A DNA stretch of 64,000 bases. Origin: Drechslerella dactyloides (taxonomy: Eukaryota > Ascomycota > Orbiliomycetes > Orbiliales > Orbiliaceae). Shown here one piece after another: positions 44,239 through 57,009 of this stretch. Position numbers and translations under genes: made by a program. Location: NCBI GenBank assembly GCA_020064725.1, contig JAGTWJ010000007.1, positions 558,001-622,000 of the forward strand. Reading direction: 5' to 3'. Below the pieces are notes generated by a model. That model did no database searches and was not told where the DNA came from. It saw nothing but the letters and a program-made list of their open reading frames with translations. Every line of letters begins with the position of its first letter. Position 1 is the stretch's first letter.

Positions 44239-45441
44239 TACTAGGTAGCTGGATGGTGAATGGGCTGGTAGTGGGGTATACGATACGAATATCAGTCCCA
44301 GGGATATATAAAATGTCTCTATATATCAGAATATAGGTATGAAATGGACCCAAGAGTAGGTTGAGCACAAGAATGTGCACTGGTAGGCTATATGATACTA
44401 GGGCTGGGGACGCGAGGATCTTGTGCTGCAAGAGAGAAACGATGCTATACGATGACTTTTATATCCTAGAAAAACTGTTGTCAGCCACTGGAAGTGACTG
44501 CTATAGTAGCTGCGCTTGAACAGCGGGCTTGCAAGGGTCGGAGATATAAATGTATATAAGTATGTCTCTGAAGCTGAATAGTTGATTAGCACTAATAGTA
44601 GGCAGGTTAAAGAATGGCAATCATGTTAGTAACATTATTAACTGTGTAACAAGGCAAACTTGGTCAGCTTCCCCAAGACAAAAGCTAGCTGGCCCGGTCG
44701 ATCGACGTCGTGATTCGTACTCGCGGCTTCAGCGACTCATTGCATTATCTGTCTGGCGGTAGCTCTCATCATATCGCTCAATCGGGACGCTGATAGGAAC
44801 TTGCAAACTGATTGCCGGGCTAGGCTTCGTTCTAGGGATAGCTCTGCGCGTGTAATTTTGGAATGAAGGCTGCAACACGGGACTGTGTTGACCGTTGTGT
44901 CTGCCAGCCGTGTTTGTGCGACCTCTTGGCATCAGGTTGGGAGAATCATGCATCACATAACCGCCGTCAATTCAACAAACACGGACCAGCATCGCAATTA
45001 ACTGCTCTCTAACTGTATCTGACTGCTGTGTCTCCAATATGGTAATGATCGATTATATCACAAGTTCCCAAAAGCCCCGGCGATGTTCATGTTCTCCGGC
45101 TCAGCCTTTGGACTCCACGAGGGCTTTCTTGGCTGGACCGGCCCGCCAGCAAGATGCGACAATGTTCAACATGACCCCGCGCCAAAAGCGCACGATTATT
45201 GTATTCCGTACAAACAGCGACACATTCAGCCTCACTTTCTGGCCAAAGCACCTGCGATGTCGATGAGGATCCCGGACGCTGATTGGGCCCAGCCCAAAAC
45301 GCCCTTTGCCTCATAATATGATATGATTTTCCTTAGCTCAATCTACGATATAAATTCTCCTGCGTCGCATGTTTAGCAGAAACGCGCGAGCTCGAGCCCT
45401 GCCGAGGGTGCCTATTCTCGATACTAAGGGCAATACGCGAG
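44239..45441. promoter_or_regulatory. Region between divergent genes, NLR upstream side
   Basis: About 1.2 kb between the ATGs of the Thr-rich membrane protein (minus) and the NLR gene (plus). No gene is supported. It must contain both promoters; a TATAAATTC word at about 45350 lies 90 bases before the NLR ATG. Confidence 0.4.
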
Positions 45442-48400
45442 ATGGCGGATCCACTGAGCATCACTGCAAGCATTATCGCTGTCGTCCAGCTCTCCAACGC
45501 CGTCCTCTCCTACTGCTACCGTTTCCGCTCCCAGGCGAAAGACGCGGACAAGGATATCACCTCGGTTATCAACGAAGTCGAGGACCTCTGGGCAATCTTA
45601 AACCAGCTTCAAGAGGTTGTCCAACGGGAGCTACCGCCTTGTTCCGAACCCGGTGTTGGATCTGTGAACGCGAGCGACGAGAGCGCCAAGAGGCCTGCAG
45701 CCACAGCTGCGGCCCCATGCGTCAACAGTGCGGCAGGGAACCAGCCGGGACGCACACCTAACGCGCTGCTGGCACAATGCCAGAAATCGATCAAGTCCAC
45801 GGAAGTCATTCTCAAGAGTATCACCGATCGTCTCACACCCCTGCTGAAGGGCGGCCTCTTCACCAAGTTAAAATGGCCGTTCGAGTCAAAAGTCATCCAG
45901 GAGAAGCTGGACACTCTGCAAAAACAGAAGACAACTTTCCAACTCTACCTTTCTTTGCAGCAGATGAAGTCGCTGGACCTGCAGTCCCAGGAACTTACGG
46001 AGCATAAAGACATCTTGTTCGGACTTCGAGATCACACTGATATCGCACGCCGCACTGCCGTCCTGAACTGGTATAAGACTAGCGACCCAGAGCAAAACCA
46101 CAAGGTTTCACGCAGTCGCCACGACCCAAACACTTGTCAGTGGATCTTTGACCTAGACAACTTCAGAGATTGGTCGTCCGTGCCAGGCAATTACCTGTGG
46201 ATTCATGGTATCCCTGGCGCCGGCAAAACAATCATCTGCTCAACGATAATTGAGCATTTGAAAGCGAAAGTTTGCGGAAATGACCCAATGGTGCGAGTAA
46301 TCTACTATTACTTCGATTTCGCAGACGCGAAGAAGCAGACGCTGGATAACTTTCTTCAATCCGCAATATATCAACTTCTATCAGCTACCACAGGCAACCT
46401 CCCGGAGACTGGAACGGCGTTATACGACAAACACTCTGGCCTGCAAGAGCCGTCTTCCGATGAGCTCTTAGATGCTTTCGTTGATTTATTGTCAGAATTC
46501 CCCAAAACTTACGTGGTTCTTGACGCCATCGATGAATGCTCAAAAAAGGAGAGGGAGAAGCTGTTCAAAGTCTTCCCGAGCCGCTTTGTTACCACTGGTG
46601 CGAGTCTCTTGGTCACTAGCCGGCGGGAACCAGATATTGAGAGAGCACTCAGGTCCAGCTTCCACCATACGATATGCATTGAAGACTCAAAGGTCGATGC
46701 AGATGTTCGAACTCACGTCACAAAGGCAATGGAAAGCGACCCAGCGTTCCAAAATTGGAACGCAGCAATCAAGAAGGAGGTTTCGGACGCAATAGCAAAA
46801 GGGTCACGCGGAATGTAAGATGCGTCTCTGACCTACGTACCGATACGTCGATGCTAACAACCCCCTCCGGAAGGTTCCGATGGGCAGTCTGCCAGCTGGA
46901 TACCATGAAAAAATGTCTAACGCCTGGCATGATCCGGGCGGAGCTTCGCCGGATGCCCGAAACGCTCGATCAGACATACGATCGCATTCTCGAAGATATA
47001 CCATCATTGCACCAAAATTTTGTCCAGTCCGCTCTCCGCTGGCTAGCATTTTCAAACCGTCCGCTGCTTCTCACTGAGCTTGCCGAGGCCGCTGTCATAG
47101 ACCTGAGCATGGACTCGTTTGACCCTGCAGAAAGTCGCTTCCTCGACCCAGAGAAGATCTTAGAGCTTTGCGGTTCACTCATCACCTTCAGCGCGAAGAT
47201 ATATGACGAGAAAATATACAACACAGACGACTGGCTGTATCGCAAGATATATCGCGAGCATAGTCAAGGTAATGCGGCTTGGGATCGGCTGGGCGAGAAA
47301 TTTACAACCATCGCGTTGAGCCATTATTCTGTCAAAGAGTACCTATCATCGGATCGACTACAAAAGAGCTCGCTGGCGACTTACTTCACATCGGTGAACA
47401 GCGCAGACGCGATTCTTGCTGAATGCTCGTTGCTGTATCTGCTCAATATCGGCAATGGAGATCTTCTATTGACCCGTGGGTTCAAAGAATATCCTCTTTT
47501 AGAATACTGTGCCGTTAATTGGATGGATCATTGCAGAAAGGGGATCAGTGAAGCCGAGAAGAGGGGCTCGCCGCTCAACAAAAGAATCCTACGGCTGTTT
47601 GACGAGTCCCGGCCAGAACCATATATCAACTGGCTAAACTCGTACGATCCAGACGTTGATGTGCCTGGAATTAAAGATGAATACGTACGGTGGTTTTCAA
47701 ACTTCATACACCGGAGTTTAGACCAACTGGCGAAACCGCTCTACTATGCTGTGCGGCTTGGCTCTAGTCATATTGTTACTTCATTGCTTGAGCAAGGCGC
47801 GAATGTGGAGGTTTCGGGCAACGGATACTTTGGATCATCGCTCGCTGCTGCCGCTTTTTATGGTCACCTGCAGATTGTGGAACATCTGCTGCAAGTTGTA
47901 CCTGATCCTAACGGGAAGGGCGGAGAGTTTGGGAACGTCCTCCAGGCGGCAGCGGCGGGGGGCTCCTGTGACGTTGTCAAGCTGCTGGTCAAGTACGGTG
48001 CTGACGTCGATGCAGTCGGCGGGACATATAATACAGCCCTCGTGGCTGCGGCTACCTACGGTCACCATAACATCATATCCTTCCTGCTCAAGTCCGACGC
48101 GAACTTGTCTGTCTCTTCTGTATATCATGGAACCCCGCTCTACCAAGCAGCACTGGCTGGTGATGCCAAAACTGTGAACCAACTCCTTCAGGCTGGAGCC
48201 AACGTGAACGAGCTCTCCAAGGAAGGAACTGCGCTGTACGCTGCCGCACTGTCCGGCTCGCTCCCACTCGTGCAAACCCTTCTTCGAAAAGGCGCAGACG
48301 TGAACAAAGGCGGCCGAGGCGACTGGGGATACCCTTTGACAGCGGCCGCTAGTCAAGGCCATATCAACGTCGTTCGAGCCCTGATTCGGGCTAAGGCAAA

Positions 48401-50966
48401 TGTTAACGCACAGCAGCAAACGGAACTAGGGGGACGAGGCATCTCCGCCCTTGAAGCCGCGATTGAGAGTCGCGACCTGCCGACCTTCCGGGTCATCCTC
48501 GATGCGGGTGGCGATCCAAACGTCCAGGGATGGCTATACCCGAACGGCCTCTACGCTGCACTGTGGACCGGCGAGCTGGAGATGGCGAGGATATTGCTCG
48601 AACGGAACGCGGAGATCGTGGATGGGACTTTTATCGAGGCAGTTGGACACTGGGACGTCGATCCTTGGTTCCTGCGGACCATCTTGGATCGAAACCCGAA
48701 CATCGATGCGCACCTTGGCGATAGGGGCAGCGCACTGCACGTTGCTATTATGAGAGCGGATGAAGAGGCCGTACGGCTGATATTAGATAGAAATCCTTAC
48801 CTTGACGCTGTGTCTGAGTACGGTTCGCCACTGGCATGCGCAATAAGCAAGGGCATGCTTGATATCGCAAAGGAGCTGATCAGACGAGGAGCTGATGTTT
48901 CCAAAGATTACACGGAGACGCCGTTCCAAGCTGCGATATCGCTCGTTTGTGACAGTCCAACTCCGAATTTTGAGATGGCCGATTTGCTGCTCGAGAAGGG
49001 AGCTGATGTCAATTGTGCTGGGGGTGCAGCGTAGGCCAAACCTTCGATTACGAGCCGCTTACCGGGTTATACTGGATGCTAATAATCAATATTGCGATTG
49101 TAGAATCAAGCAGGCAATATACTCGGGCGACATACTGGTTCTTCAGTATCTAGCCAGTCACGGTGCGGATCTGAACATGCTACTTGCTCCCGACGGGTGG
49201 ACCCCTCTGCAAGTGGCGGCATCTCAAGGAAAACTGGATGTTGCAGCGGCGCTGCTGGACCTTGGCGCCGATCCGAACGGCCAGCATGGAGAGAAAGGGC
49301 CGACGATATACTACGCCCTGCAATCCAAGAATGAAGCTGTCGTTCGGCTTTTCCTAAAGAAGGGAACCCGGGTGGACGACTCACATAAGCGACATAGTCT
49401 GCTTGTATGCGCAATATTCGGTGGTATGACGAAGTTGGTGTCCGAATTAATTCGCGCCGGGGCGAACGTCAATAAAGTGGATATTGAAGGCTGGACGCCT
49501 CTCGCAGTTGCCATAGACGTAGGCGACGAAAAGATGGAGCGGCTACTGCGCTCACATGGCGCAAAAGCCTCAATGATGGGTGCGGAAGTGTTTCTAAGCG
49601 TGATCGCGGGAGGAGATATGCGGCGTATTCGAAGGCTGCTAGATGAAGGAGTAGATCCGAATCAAGATGACGGCACATTCACGGCAATGATTGTATGCTA
49701 CCCCTGCTTCCTTCTTTTTGCACATACACAAGTTGTCCTTGCTACCAGGGCTGACTTGCAACTCAGCATGCTGCGAGAAGCGGTCGGAAGAGACTGGTCG
49801 ACCTCCTACATGAGTATGGTTGCAGCGTCGACCCCGTCCCGGATGTCTACGGGAACCCCCTTGGCATCGCTGCTGAATCCGGTGACATTTCCATGACCGA
49901 GCACCTCCTCTCACTCGGCGCCGACCCGAATGCGAGCAATACCAAGAACTCCTGGGCTCTCGCTAGCGCCGCTCGCCGATGCAATATCAAAATCGTTGAC
50001 ATGCTCCTCGATGCTGGCGCTGATGTCACCCTCTTTGACGGCTTTGTCTTTCAAGCCGCTATATGGGGTGGTGAAAAGATGCTCAACCATCTTCTCCCAC
50101 ATCTGCCCCCAGCAGACCGCGGGACTATCCTCGGCCGCACGCTTCAATACGCAGCCCACCAGGCAAACCTCGACATGTGCAAGTTCCTCATAGACAGCGG
50201 CGCCGACATAAACTTCACCGGAGGCGACTTCGGCACTCCGCTGCAAGCTACTGTTTGCTACCGTTACCATGATGACCCGTCCACCCGTAACAGCCGCCTC
50301 GCAGTCTTCGACTTACTCCTTAGCAAAGGCGCTGAGATCCGCGACACAGCCGACCATCCTTGTATTATCGTCGCCGCCCTGACCGCCCGCCGGGCGGCCT
50401 TTGTACAGTGCCTGCTCGACGCCGGTGCAAACCCCAACGGCCGTGGGAACGGCGAGTACGACAGCCCATTGCAGGCGGCGGCGTGCCGCGCCCCAGAGCT
50501 ACTCGAGCCGCTGATCGCAGCCGGCGCGGACGTCAATGCTACCGGCGGCCGCTTTGGCACCGCACTGCATGTATCAGCGTGGGCGCACGACTGTCGTAGT
50601 ATCGCGATCTTACTGCAGCACGGAGCCAAGATTGACGCCATGTCGCCAAAATACGGCGGCGTGATACAAGCAGCCGCGAAGCGCGACAGCGTGTCAACCG
50701 GCACATGGCTGGCAGGGGAGGAGAGCGTGCGCGCAATGCAGCTGCTGCATAGTCGTGGGGCGTCGGTGACTGCTACGGGTGGGCGGTATGGGAATGCGCT
50801 GCAGCTGGCGGCAAAGTCGGATAATATCGAGGGTGTGAAATGGTTGTTGGCGCGGGGTGCGGGGCCCGCGGTCGAGGGACGGTGGGGGACGGCATTGGAT
50901 GCGGCGATAAAGAAGAAGAAATGGCGAGTCGTGTCATATTTGGAGCAGCGATACGGGAGGAGGTGA
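45442..50966 (+). CDS. NLR/STAND protein: HeLo-like N-terminus, NACHT NTPase, ankyrin repeats
   Basis: Intracellular receptor-like STAND protein of the fungal NLR class, a family that includes non-self recognition and cell-death switches. Four exons are inferred: 45442-46814, 46874-49030, 49104-49692 and 49767-50966 (introns GTAAGA...AAG, GTAGGC...TAG, GTATGC...CAG). They join in frame to 1772 residues. Residues 1 to about 200 match the fungal STAND N-terminal (HeLo-like) type, beginning MADPLSITASIIAVVQLSNA. The NACHT core has Walker A GIPGAGKT at 256-263 and Walker B YVVLDAIDEC at 357-366, then a GMFRWAVCQLD helix formed across intron 1. From about 743 to the end there are roughly 29 ankyrin-type units, many ending GADVN, GADPN or GANVN. 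Both NTPase motifs are intact and no stop interrupts the spliced frame, so it is likely functional. Repeat similarity between units is moderate, not near-identical. Confidence 0.9.
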
Positions 50967-51757
50967 CTGCGAGATAGGAATAACATGAGAAAAAATTGAC
51001 GAGGGCTGGGCTTTTTAGTATATGTGTATATGGACGGGAATACTAATGTCTTGGTACTCGGCGTTCAACTGTTTATCTAGACTCCATAAATTTCTGAGTT
51101 GCCCGTGTGGTATTTAGCACCGATACTAATTACGGCGACGTCATGGTATCATCTAGTACAAAAGCGCCGTTTTGGACTGTGACATATTGCTAGCTCGTGA
51201 ACAGTGTTTTTTAGCATAAAGAGGGGAGAGATTCGATTCGTTAGTCTATAGAACGCGGGCGCACAGTTAAATTTATATACATAGTCAAAGTGCAGCCTAG
51301 ACTGCCACTGCCATAATTACAAGGTGACAACGTTAACCAGCCTCTCAGAGGATCACTCGCGGGAAGAGAAGTGGATGGAAACAGAACATGACAGACAAAC
51401 TTGTGAAGAATGAAATAACTCGCGCCATCTACACGTTCCCCAAGGCCATATATATCTTTTTGTACAGTGAGCGAGACCATAAATACAAAGCATCATGCAA
51501 GCGGGAATAATCAATGAGAACAAGACAACGAACAGACTAAAGTCTGCATGCAGAATATAGTCAAACGACCAGATTTGATTCGTAGCCACGTCTGGACGCC
51601 TAACCTTCCAGATCCTACCAGGCCATCGGTTGGCGTATCGTATGGATTTTTATCTATGCTTTGGCCATTTAGAGCAGATAGAATGCAATAGACAGCAGCG
51701 GATGACAGAAATCAAGTAACAGTGCAGATTATAGGCGTATCAACAGGCGGTACGGGG
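50967..51757. other. Intergenic, convergent gene ends
   Basis: Between the 3' ends of the NLR gene and the mtSSB gene. No gene seen. Confidence 0.45.
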
Positions 51758-52351
51758 CTACTCGGTTGGCGTTTCACCGCCTTCGGAACCGGCGCTGGCA
51801 GGTCGCCGAAGCACTTGTGCATGTCCTATATTCGTCGATATGGGGCGCGCGGTCAGCCATCGAGTCTTAATATATTACACCACTTATTTCTCTGCCTTCG
51901 CTATTTTTTCCTCGATCCGCCCACCATTTCGATCATTTCATATCATCCCGTCGAGCCCGGACGTGTGACGTATAGAGAAGGGTAAGGTAGAGTACTCACG
52001 CTGGAAAATTGTGACGGACATGTGCTTCTTCCCGTCCTCTCCATCGTATAGCGACGTCCGCAGGTCGCCCTCTAGGTACAGCATCGTGCCCTTGGTCAGA
52101 TTCGCTGGGTGTGGCTCGCCCATTGCGAGGATACGGTGCCACTGCGTCGTGCGCGCTTCTCCTTGGCCCGAGCTTGTCGCGAGCGTATATTTCATCATCT
52201 GGTTGCCAGCGGCGGACTGCGAGATCTCCGGGTCGGTGCCGACGCGCCCAATAAGCGTGACGCGCGCGAGGTCGCGGCGCGGGGTTGAGGTTGAGAAGAG
52301 GCGGGCGGGGTGGCGGGGTAGGGTGCGGAGAACGGGGCGGAGTCCGGACAT
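51758..52351 (-). CDS. RIM1: Mitochondrial single-stranded DNA-binding protein (RIM1/mtSSB)
   Basis: Binds single-stranded DNA in mitochondrial DNA replication. Two exons are inferred: 52351-52000 and 51825-51758, with intron 51999-51826 (GTGAGT...TAG). The joined product is 139 residues. The Arg/Ser-rich presequence (RTLPRHPARLFSTSTPRRD) is a typical mitochondrial import signal. The SSB OB-fold follows, starting RVTLIGRVGTDPEI, with QWHRILAMGEP and GTMLYLEGDLRTSLYDGEDG. Exon 2 supplies the end of the fold and the short tail (HAQVLRRPASAGSEGG); reading through the intron would end it wrongly. Length and order agree with the family. Confidence 0.9.
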
Positions 52352-52706
52352 GGCGGCAGATACTTGTGTAGGATTACGGTGCGACTGCAGGCGAAGTTAT
52401 AGCAGGAGAGAAGACAGTAATTGAGTGAGTGAGTGAGTGGATGATAAGTTCGGGCGATGGCGATGATGTTTTAGATGGCGAGTGAAAAAATCTCTGGGGG
52501 TTGGGTTTGCGACAACGCATAAAATCCAACATTCCAACCGTCCAATCACAGCTTCATAATCCCCAGTTTCGTCCGCGCGGTCACAGAAACACCCCGATAC
52601 GTATATATATACAGGGTATCTCCATTACAACTTCGTACATGTTCTATTATCTACTATACAGAACGAGCGAATACTCTACGCTTAATGCTCTCGGCCGACC
52701 GACCCC
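52352..52706. other. Intergenic between mtSSB and a membrane-protein gene
   Basis: No gene. GAGTGAGTGAGTGAGTGG simple repeat at about 52422-52440, upstream of the mtSSB start. Confidence 0.45.
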
Positions 52707-53144
52707 TTAAGTCGCTGGCTCCCGGTTTACAAGCACCCCCTCCGCAATATTGTCCTCCTGCCCTGGGTATATGTCTCTCGTGTCCTGCCGCGGGTTCACC
52801 GAATACGCCGGTGTGCCATCCCATATCGGCTGGTTGCTCACATCAGAGGCTGGCGGCTGCCTTTCCTCCCTCGGCAGCGTCGCCTTGGCCCTGCGCCTAC
52901 GCCTGCACCGGCGCCATAACAGGTACGAGCCGATGAGCACGGCGAGCGCCGCAACGATAATGAGCACCATTAATCCAATCGCCCGCGCCTGGCCGCTGCC
53001 GTCTTTGACACGTAACGCTGATGATGATGGCGACATAGCCGTCGATGGGCTAGAGTATCGCGACGTGGGAGTAGGCTCCGCAGGTGCCGTCTGACGCGTT
53101 GACTCCGGAGGCATCTTGTTCGGATTCGGCGATGGCTCTGTCAT
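52707..53144 (-). CDS. Small single-span membrane protein
   Basis: 145 residues from ATG 53144. The N-terminal 50 residues are Pro/Ser/Thr-rich; one membrane span lies at about residues 55-77 (IGLMVLIIVAALAVLIGSYL), followed by a very basic cluster (RRCRRRRRAK) and a tail of about 60 residues with an AYSV motif. No signal peptide at this start, so either an N-out single-span protein or a missing signal exon. Similar in layout to the proteins at 36.7, 55.5 and 60.7 kb, but with no sequence relationship I can show. Confidence 0.55.
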   Translation of the reverse strand: MTEPSPNPNKMPPESTRQTAPAEPTPTSRYSSPSTAMSPSSSALRVKDGSGQARAIGLMVLIIVAALAVLIGSYLLWRRCRRRRRAKATLPREERQPPASDVSNQPIWDGTPAYSVNPRQDTRDIYPGQEDNIAEGVLVNREPAT

Positions 53145-55469
53145 AGTGAAAATCGATTTCTTCAGAAATGCCGATTGTTGGTCTCGCAGTTAACGCCGAG
53201 GCACTCGTCAGAGCCGCAGGTGAAATGGCGGGTTCTTCAGGAGCGACCGCCTTGTGATTCTGTTGACAAAATGGAGTACTTTCTACTGGCGTCTTGGCCC
53301 GATAGCGCCACCCGAACGAATCACTCAGTGGAAGGTAACGTATTTTCGATATCGACTGTGATGATGCGAGGGCGAATTTATGTAGCTGCAGCTCAGAGAT
53401 TAGTCGACGATAGGGGGTGTCGATCGTTCCGAAAATTCGAGCAACGTATGATGTTCGCATTCGAACAAACATGATATTACTTCGCGAAGTATCGGAACAG
53501 GTTCTGTTGTTTCCAGATCGTTGCTCACATTCGTTTCCCATCTGTAGATCTGTCAGGTGTATCGGCCAACGCACGCAGGCGAGTGTAAGGCCGTGCGACA
53601 AGCTTGCTGTCGGGATAACGGTACCATAGTGATACTTATAGCTGCGAAATAGATTCTTAGTTCAAAATCGCAGCGCCGCTTAGTTATCCCAGCCATGCAA
53701 ATATTCTCTATATTGCACCACCAGGGCCCAAACGCCGAGTCATGTTGGAGTGGCCAAGGGCTTGTCGGCGGGATCTCGCTTGCTGGAGCCAACCATCGGC
53801 GTTGGAGCTAACGGGGCTGCAAGAAAACCGGAGCGTAGAGCTCATACCTTTAAGCCATAGTTTCTCTTAAATGGCCTGATCGAACTGGATTTGGAACGAG
53901 GCGCGAGTTCTGTCGCTGATTCCTCATTCTCAGATATCTACATACCAGTTTTATTCCTGGTAAATCTAAGTAAGTAATTATTTGTTCTGAAGAAGTAAGC
54001 GAGTAAGTGTCTGTCTACAAGAACAGCATGAAGCTGGGTTGTCTCCCAGTTGCACCCAGATTGCTGTATCTTGGGCAGTGAAACACGTAGGTCCAGCTTC
54101 TGGCCCGCGAGACAAGTATGTCCTAGTAATTAATATTAATGATGTTGATATATTAGTAATCAAATCGTTCGGGAGCAGCTAGCTGCATAGGCAGCAGTTC
54201 TAGAATGCTGATTTCTCGCCTTTTTGACCATATCCCCTTAATCTGGCGAAGCCACATCTAGCTATCTCCAGATCAACTGACTATTTATCCTAACTCTGGT
54301 CTTAGATTTGTGAGTAGCGATCAAGAGAGTTTAATAACTTCAAGGATGGTTAATGCGATGGAGGCTTAATTGGTGGCATTTATAAGTGAGCTTCCTACAT
54401 CTTGCTTGGTCATTTCCCCATGTGCCAATACGATCAATTGGATTTGTGACGAACATTATGCATTTCGAAGCCTCAAATGCTGCTACTTCATCCAGATTCG
54501 AATTTATAGTTCTATTATAGCTTGTGATTACCCATCTTGGACAGCGGAATGTTTAAAGCAATTTGATTATAACGGTTTTTGGTCGCCCGTCTCGCGACGT
54601 TTGCTGGCAGAATTAATTGCAGAGCTCAAGTGACCTAGTTACGTTATATGGGTTGGTAACCTAGCAGCTTCGCCAAACTCCTCAGCCGCACGGATATTGC
54701 ATTGCAGATGCCCTCTCCACAATTATGCGACCTGCATTAGCCAGTTTCGCAACAATAAAGCTTAGCTTAGCAGTTCTGCTCTGTTCCGCATAGCGACCGA
54801 AGTAATCCCGAGGGATTGTAGGTCCCATGCTCCGACATAAAAAGCGGAATGCGGAACGCGCGGCACGGTTCTAGCTTTCTTGGAGATTTCTGCGAGGTTT
54901 GCTATGCGGTCAGTGCACTGAAGAGCAACTGCTGTACTACGTAGCTGGCTAGCTGGCGGCGAGGCTGCGACAATTCAACGGCATTGATAAGGCTCGATCG
55001 CCCGGATTTTGTTCTGAGCTCAGGGCTGCGACATTTTTCCCTCATAGAATTTACTCGGCACTCATACGCTGAAGTCACCGGCCGGCTATCTATCATTAGT
55101 GCATTTTCATCTGGATCGGTTTTGGTTTCGTGGTTAGCGTAGTATCTTCCAGGCACAGGAACCCAACAGGACAGCAAGCTAGAATTTCAACAGTTCGACT
55201 CCGCACGGTCGACCCGCTTCACAGCCGCCGATAGTCTTCCTGAGTTCAACCACGTCCATACACCAACATACACTATCTCACGGATAATATCGCCAACACC
55301 ATCGCATAGTGACGATACGAGTACGGTAGATAATACATTGAAGATATCTTCCGCAAGTAGAAACAAAGCGGTTGTTCTTCCACTTGTATCGACCAAAAGA
55401 AACGTACGTTCACGACACACTGCGACCGCGCGTGGTCGACAAGAATTCGGAACGATACAAGACAATACA
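53145..55469. other. Long intergenic region
   Basis: A minus-strand frame at 53050-53601 is open but overlaps the membrane-protein gene in another frame and is not protein-like. Elsewhere no gene is seen. A GTCTCG-motif relative lies at 54097-54116. Confidence 0.4.
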
Positions 55470-56117
55470 ATGCCGACACTACATACCCGCGACTACTTTT
55501 TCACGCCTTGGCATACCTACGCTGCTGCGATAATTGGTGGCATTGCCGGCATCATCATTCTCATCCTCCTCGTCCGCCTTTTCTTCTACCTCAACTCCCG
55601 CCCCGTATACCAGGCTGCACCACCTCCCGTCCAGCATCCTCCCTGGTGGGCATGGCGCTTCAACAAGCCCCTCTACCCAAATTACCCCCCACAGCTGCAG
55701 CAGCATCATTTCCCGCCACCGCAACCGCAGTCGCAACCGCACCGCTGGGGTGTCGGGGTATGGGGCCCCGGTGGGCCAGCGACAGCGCGGGTAGCCCAGC
55801 ACACACACACTATACCAAGGGATCATAACAATAGTAGGAATACGCATAGAAGTGGTAGAAGGGGAAACGGTGGCGCGGGAGCGTCGGCGCGCATGCAGCG
55901 GCCCGCACCGGCGGTAGTAAGGATGCACGTGGTGCCACCGCCGCCACCGCCGCCGCAGCCGGTAAATCTGACGCTGCTGGTTCTGAATGTCGATGGGGGT
56001 AATGCCGGGGGCGATAGTAACGGTAACGCTGCTAGTGCTGGAGCGACGAGACAGCAGACCGAAGGGATTACGAGGGTCGCGGATCGAAATGAAGCGCCAC
56101 CAGCATACAGACCATGA
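55470..56117 (+). CDS. Single-span membrane protein with Pro/His-rich tail and PPAY end
   Basis: 215 residues from the ATG at 55470; the frame is open upstream but without another ATG-quality start. One strong membrane span lies at about residues 18-40 (AAAIIGGIAGIIILILLVRL), close to the N-terminus. The rest is Pro/Gln/His-rich and disordered, including a run of about seven Pro near residue 160. It ends APPAYRP, a PPxY-type motif that can bind WW domains of Rsp5-like ubiquitin ligases (inference from motif). Probably membrane-anchored with a long cytosolic tail. Confidence 0.6.
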   Translation: MPTLHTRDYFFTPWHTYAAAIIGGIAGIIILILLVRLFFYLNSRPVYQAAPPPVQHPPWWAWRFNKPLYPNYPPQLQQHHFPPPQPQSQPHRWGVGVWGPGGPATARVAQHTHTIPRDHNNSRNTHRSGRRGNGGAGASARMQRPAPAVVRMHVVPPPPPPPQPVNLTLLVLNVDGGNAGGDSNGNAASAGATRQQTEGITRVADRNEAPPAYRP

Positions 56118-56532
56118 TTGTTAGGCTTATAGTCTACGGCGGCTAGTAGAGGTGTATATATTTTTTATGAGGGGGAAGCTCTTATTTCTTGGGTCGGAGT
56201 TGCATTGGCTGATTGTATTTACTATTTTTTATTGTTATTTGACAGTTTGGGCAATGATAATATGCAAGCATATGCCCTGGATTACAAATATCATAATGAA
56301 GACAACGTTGAAGATGAACGCCACCGCTATGCGCACCGCGTGGATATATAATTTGATGTCGATATATATCCACAATCCTTAACCATTGATATGACATCTC
56401 AATTTATGTCTCTCTGAAACTCCTCCTCTTTAACCAGATTCCCAAATACATCCTCTCCGTATGATAACTCAGATACAGTAGGCATGCATATATATAGCAT
56501 AAATATCATACTGAGATATCTAGGATGTATTT
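56118..56532. other. AT-rich intergenic, convergent ends
   Basis: No gene seen. Confidence 0.45.
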
Positions 56533-57009
56533 TTACGCCTGTGTGTACTGATTATACCCAACTGAGAATGATGTCGGGACATTCAGATAGTCGTAATCGC
56601 CGTTCGGATTTCCGCTCGGATTATCGAACCGCTGGATGTCAGCTCCCAACCAAAAGCTACCCGTATCCACGGTCTTGTTGCCGTTAGTCAGATGCGCGAT
56701 TGTCAGCCAGTATCCCGGGACACCAGTCTTAACCTCCACGCCGAACACCACGGAGGTGTCGTTACAGGCCGTCGGGAAGGGTGTGGTCGCGATGGAGGGC
56801 TGGATAGACTGGCTGGCGAAACAAGATGCGTAAAGGCCAGTGGCAGCGTCGTTGAGGTTGAAGGAGACACGGGCAGAGATAGAGTGCGGGGACCCAGAGT
56901 TATAGAAAGAGGTGATGGCGAAGCAGCCAGACGCGGAGCGTGGGGAGAGATTCATGATTGGGGAGGCCGAGGTCGCGACGGCGAGCAGCGGGAGAAGAGA
57001 GAACTTCAT
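56533..57009 (-). CDS. Small secreted protein, possibly AA1-like (Alt a 1-type fold)
   Basis: 158 residues from ATG 57009. It begins with a short signal peptide (MKFSLLPLLAVATSASP). The mature part is rich in beta-strand-like sequence with three Cys (SGCFAIT, YASCFAS, TACNDTS). Spacing of strands and cysteines recalls AA1-like secreted fungal proteins, but no diagnostic motif settles it. The end has a GNPNGDYDYLN loop. Probably extracellular. A TATATAA word upstream (about 57127) fits a promoter. Confidence 0.65.
   Translation of the reverse strand: MKFSLLPLLAVATSASPIMNLSPRSASGCFAITSFYNSGSPHSISARVSFNLNDAATGLYASCFASQSIQPSIATTPFPTACNDTSVVFGVEVKTGVPGYWLTIAHLTNGNKTVDTGSFWLGADIQRFDNPSGNPNGDYDYLNVPTSFSVGYNQYTQA

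Noticed and set aside
53050..53601. Minus-strand frame of 183 codons overlapping the small membrane-protein gene
   Set aside because: It reads the start of that gene in another frame, and the rest shows no protein-like pattern.
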